A DNA stretch of 7,026 nucleotides from JBDSTW01 sp039914705 (GTDB lineage: Bacteria > Pseudomonadota > Gammaproteobacteria > SURF-13), in the NCBI GenBank assembly GCA_039914705.1, contig JBDSOT010000037.1, positions 1 through 7,026 on the forward strand. Reading direction: 5' to 3'. Below, piece after piece: positions 6,158 through 7,026 of the stretch. Under the pieces are notes generated by a model. The model was given only the letters and a program-made list of their open reading frames with translations, was not told the origin of the DNA and did not search any database. The first letter of the stretch is position 1; each line of letters starts with the position of its first letter. The position numbers and the translations under genes are program-made.

Positions 6158-7026
6158 ATGAAAATCGCCCCACTACGCCTGAAAAAGAACGAAGACCGCC
6201 GTCTGCGCGCCGGGCATCTGTGGGTGTTCAGCAATGAGGTCGATGTCGTGCAAACACCGCTGACCGCATTCGAGCCGGGCCAGCCGGTGACGATTCATGC
6301 CAGCAACGGCGCTGTGCTGGGCAGCGGCTATATGAATCCGAACTCACTGATCTGCGCGCGCTTGGTGAGCCGCGACCTCGCTTACCAATTAGATCAAGCG
6401 CTGCTAGTGCATAGGCTCAATATCGCCTTGTCGTTGCGCACGCGCCTGTTCGACAAGCCCTATTACCGCCTAGTGTTCGGCGAGAGCGACGGCCTGCCTG
6501 GCCTGGTGGTTGATCGCTTCGGCGATGTGTTAGTCGCGCAGATCGGCACTGCAGGCATGGAGCGCCTCAAGACAGAGATCATCAACGCGCTTGACAAGGT
6601 GCTCAAGCCCGCCGGTATTTTGCTGCGCAATAATATCTCCAGCCGCGCCCTGGAAGGCCTGCCTAGTTATGTGGAGACCGCACTCGGCATGATACCGGAG
6701 ACCGTGCGGCTGGAGGAAAATGGCGTCGCCTTCGAGACCTCGCTGCTGGCCGGGCAAAAGACCGGGTGGTTTTACGACCATCGCCTGAACCGCGCGCGCA
6801 TGCAATGCTATGTTCCCGGCAAGCGCGTGCTTGATGTGTTCAGCTATGTCGGCGGTTGGGGCGTGCAGGCGGCGGTGGCCGGGGCGCGCGAGGTGGTGTG
6901 CATCGATTCATCGCGTCCGGCCATTGATCTGCTGGAGCACAACGCCGGGCTTAACAAGGTCGGCGCGCGCGTAAGTGCGCTGCATGCCGATGCCTTTGAC
7001 GCCCTGAAATCTCTGCGCGCCGCGCG
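6158..7026 (+). CDS. rlmI: Class I SAM-dependent 23S rRNA (cytosine-C5) methyltransferase, RlmI-like, C-terminus cut by window edge
   Basis: I translated 289 residues from the ATG at 6158 to the right edge without a stop; the family is about 390-400 residues, so roughly three quarters is present. The N-terminal PUA RNA-binding domain (about 2-75) includes RRLRAGHLWVFSNEVD and FEPGQPVTI. A linker domain carries FGESDGLPGLVVDRFGD (107-123) and LLRNNISSR (155-163). The Rossmann methyltransferase domain begins with LLAGQKTGWFYDHRLNR (196-212), then the SAM-binding motif VLDVFSYVGGWGVQAA (224-239) and VVCIDSS (246-252). RlmI makes m5C1962 in E. coli 23S rRNA. The motif carrying the catalytic cysteine and the DPP motif lie beyond the window, so activity and the exact site (RlmI versus a paralogue) cannot be confirmed. 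No clear ribosome binding site or promoter is visible in the 78-base gap after the ArnT-like gene. Its function is unrelated to the upstream cluster. Confidence 0.85.
   Translation, partial: MKIAPLRLKKNEDRRLRAGHLWVFSNEVDVVQTPLTAFEPGQPVTIHASNGAVLGSGYMNPNSLICARLVSRDLAYQLDQALLVHRLNIALSLRTRLFDKPYYRLVFGESDGLPGLVVDRFGDVLVAQIGTAGMERLKTEIINALDKVLKPAGILLRNNISSRALEGLPSYVETALGMIPETVRLEENGVAFETSLLAGQKTGWFYDHRLNRARMQCYVPGKRVLDVFSYVGGWGVQAAVAGAREVVCIDSSRPAIDLLEHNAGLNKVGARVSALHADAFDALKSLRAA

Overview
This window looks like chromosomal DNA of a Gram-negative bacterium, most likely a gamma- or betaproteobacterium. The signs are a CmoA-type carboxy-SAM synthase, an RlmI-type rRNA methyltransferase whose motifs (FSYVGGWGVQAA) are typical of those groups, and lipid A/ArnT-type envelope genes. 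This placement comes from recognising protein families by eye, not from a search. The window is densely coding and shows no insertion sequence, tRNA, rRNA or CRISPR array.

Layout. (1) On the minus strand, from about 1393 down to the left edge, lies a two-gene unit: cmoA, then an integral-membrane methyltransferase of the isoprenylcysteine/phospholipid methyltransferase (ICMT/PEMT) type. Their stop and start codons overlap as ATGA, and the second gene runs off the left edge. (2) A divergent intergenic region (1394-1608) carries a good sigma70-like promoter for the plus-strand genes, a perfect 6+6 palindrome in front of cmoA and several GGCA/TGCC half-sites. (3) On the plus strand, from 1609 to 6079, lies an envelope-glycosylation cluster: a cytoplasmic GT2 polyprenyl-phosphate-sugar synthase, a 97-residue LABN-domain membrane protein, and two tandem, divergent ArnT/GT83-like membrane glycosyltransferases. 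(4) From 6158 to the right edge lies the first ~289 residues of an RlmI-like 23S rRNA methyltransferase, probably a separate housekeeping gene.

How the genes may work together. The GT2 enzyme would charge undecaprenyl phosphate with a sugar on the cytoplasmic face. The small LABN protein sits where a flippase or accessory subunit (ArnE/ArnF in the arn pathway) would be expected. The two GT-C enzymes would transfer sugars from the lipid carrier to lipid A or another surface acceptor on the periplasmic side. The sugar and the acceptor cannot be read from the sequence.

The points most worth a second look are the coupling of cmoA to a membrane methyltransferase rather than cmoB, the LABN protein as a candidate carrier flippase or accessory, the altered catalytic-loop motif of the first ArnT paralogue, and the palindrome at the cmoA promoter.
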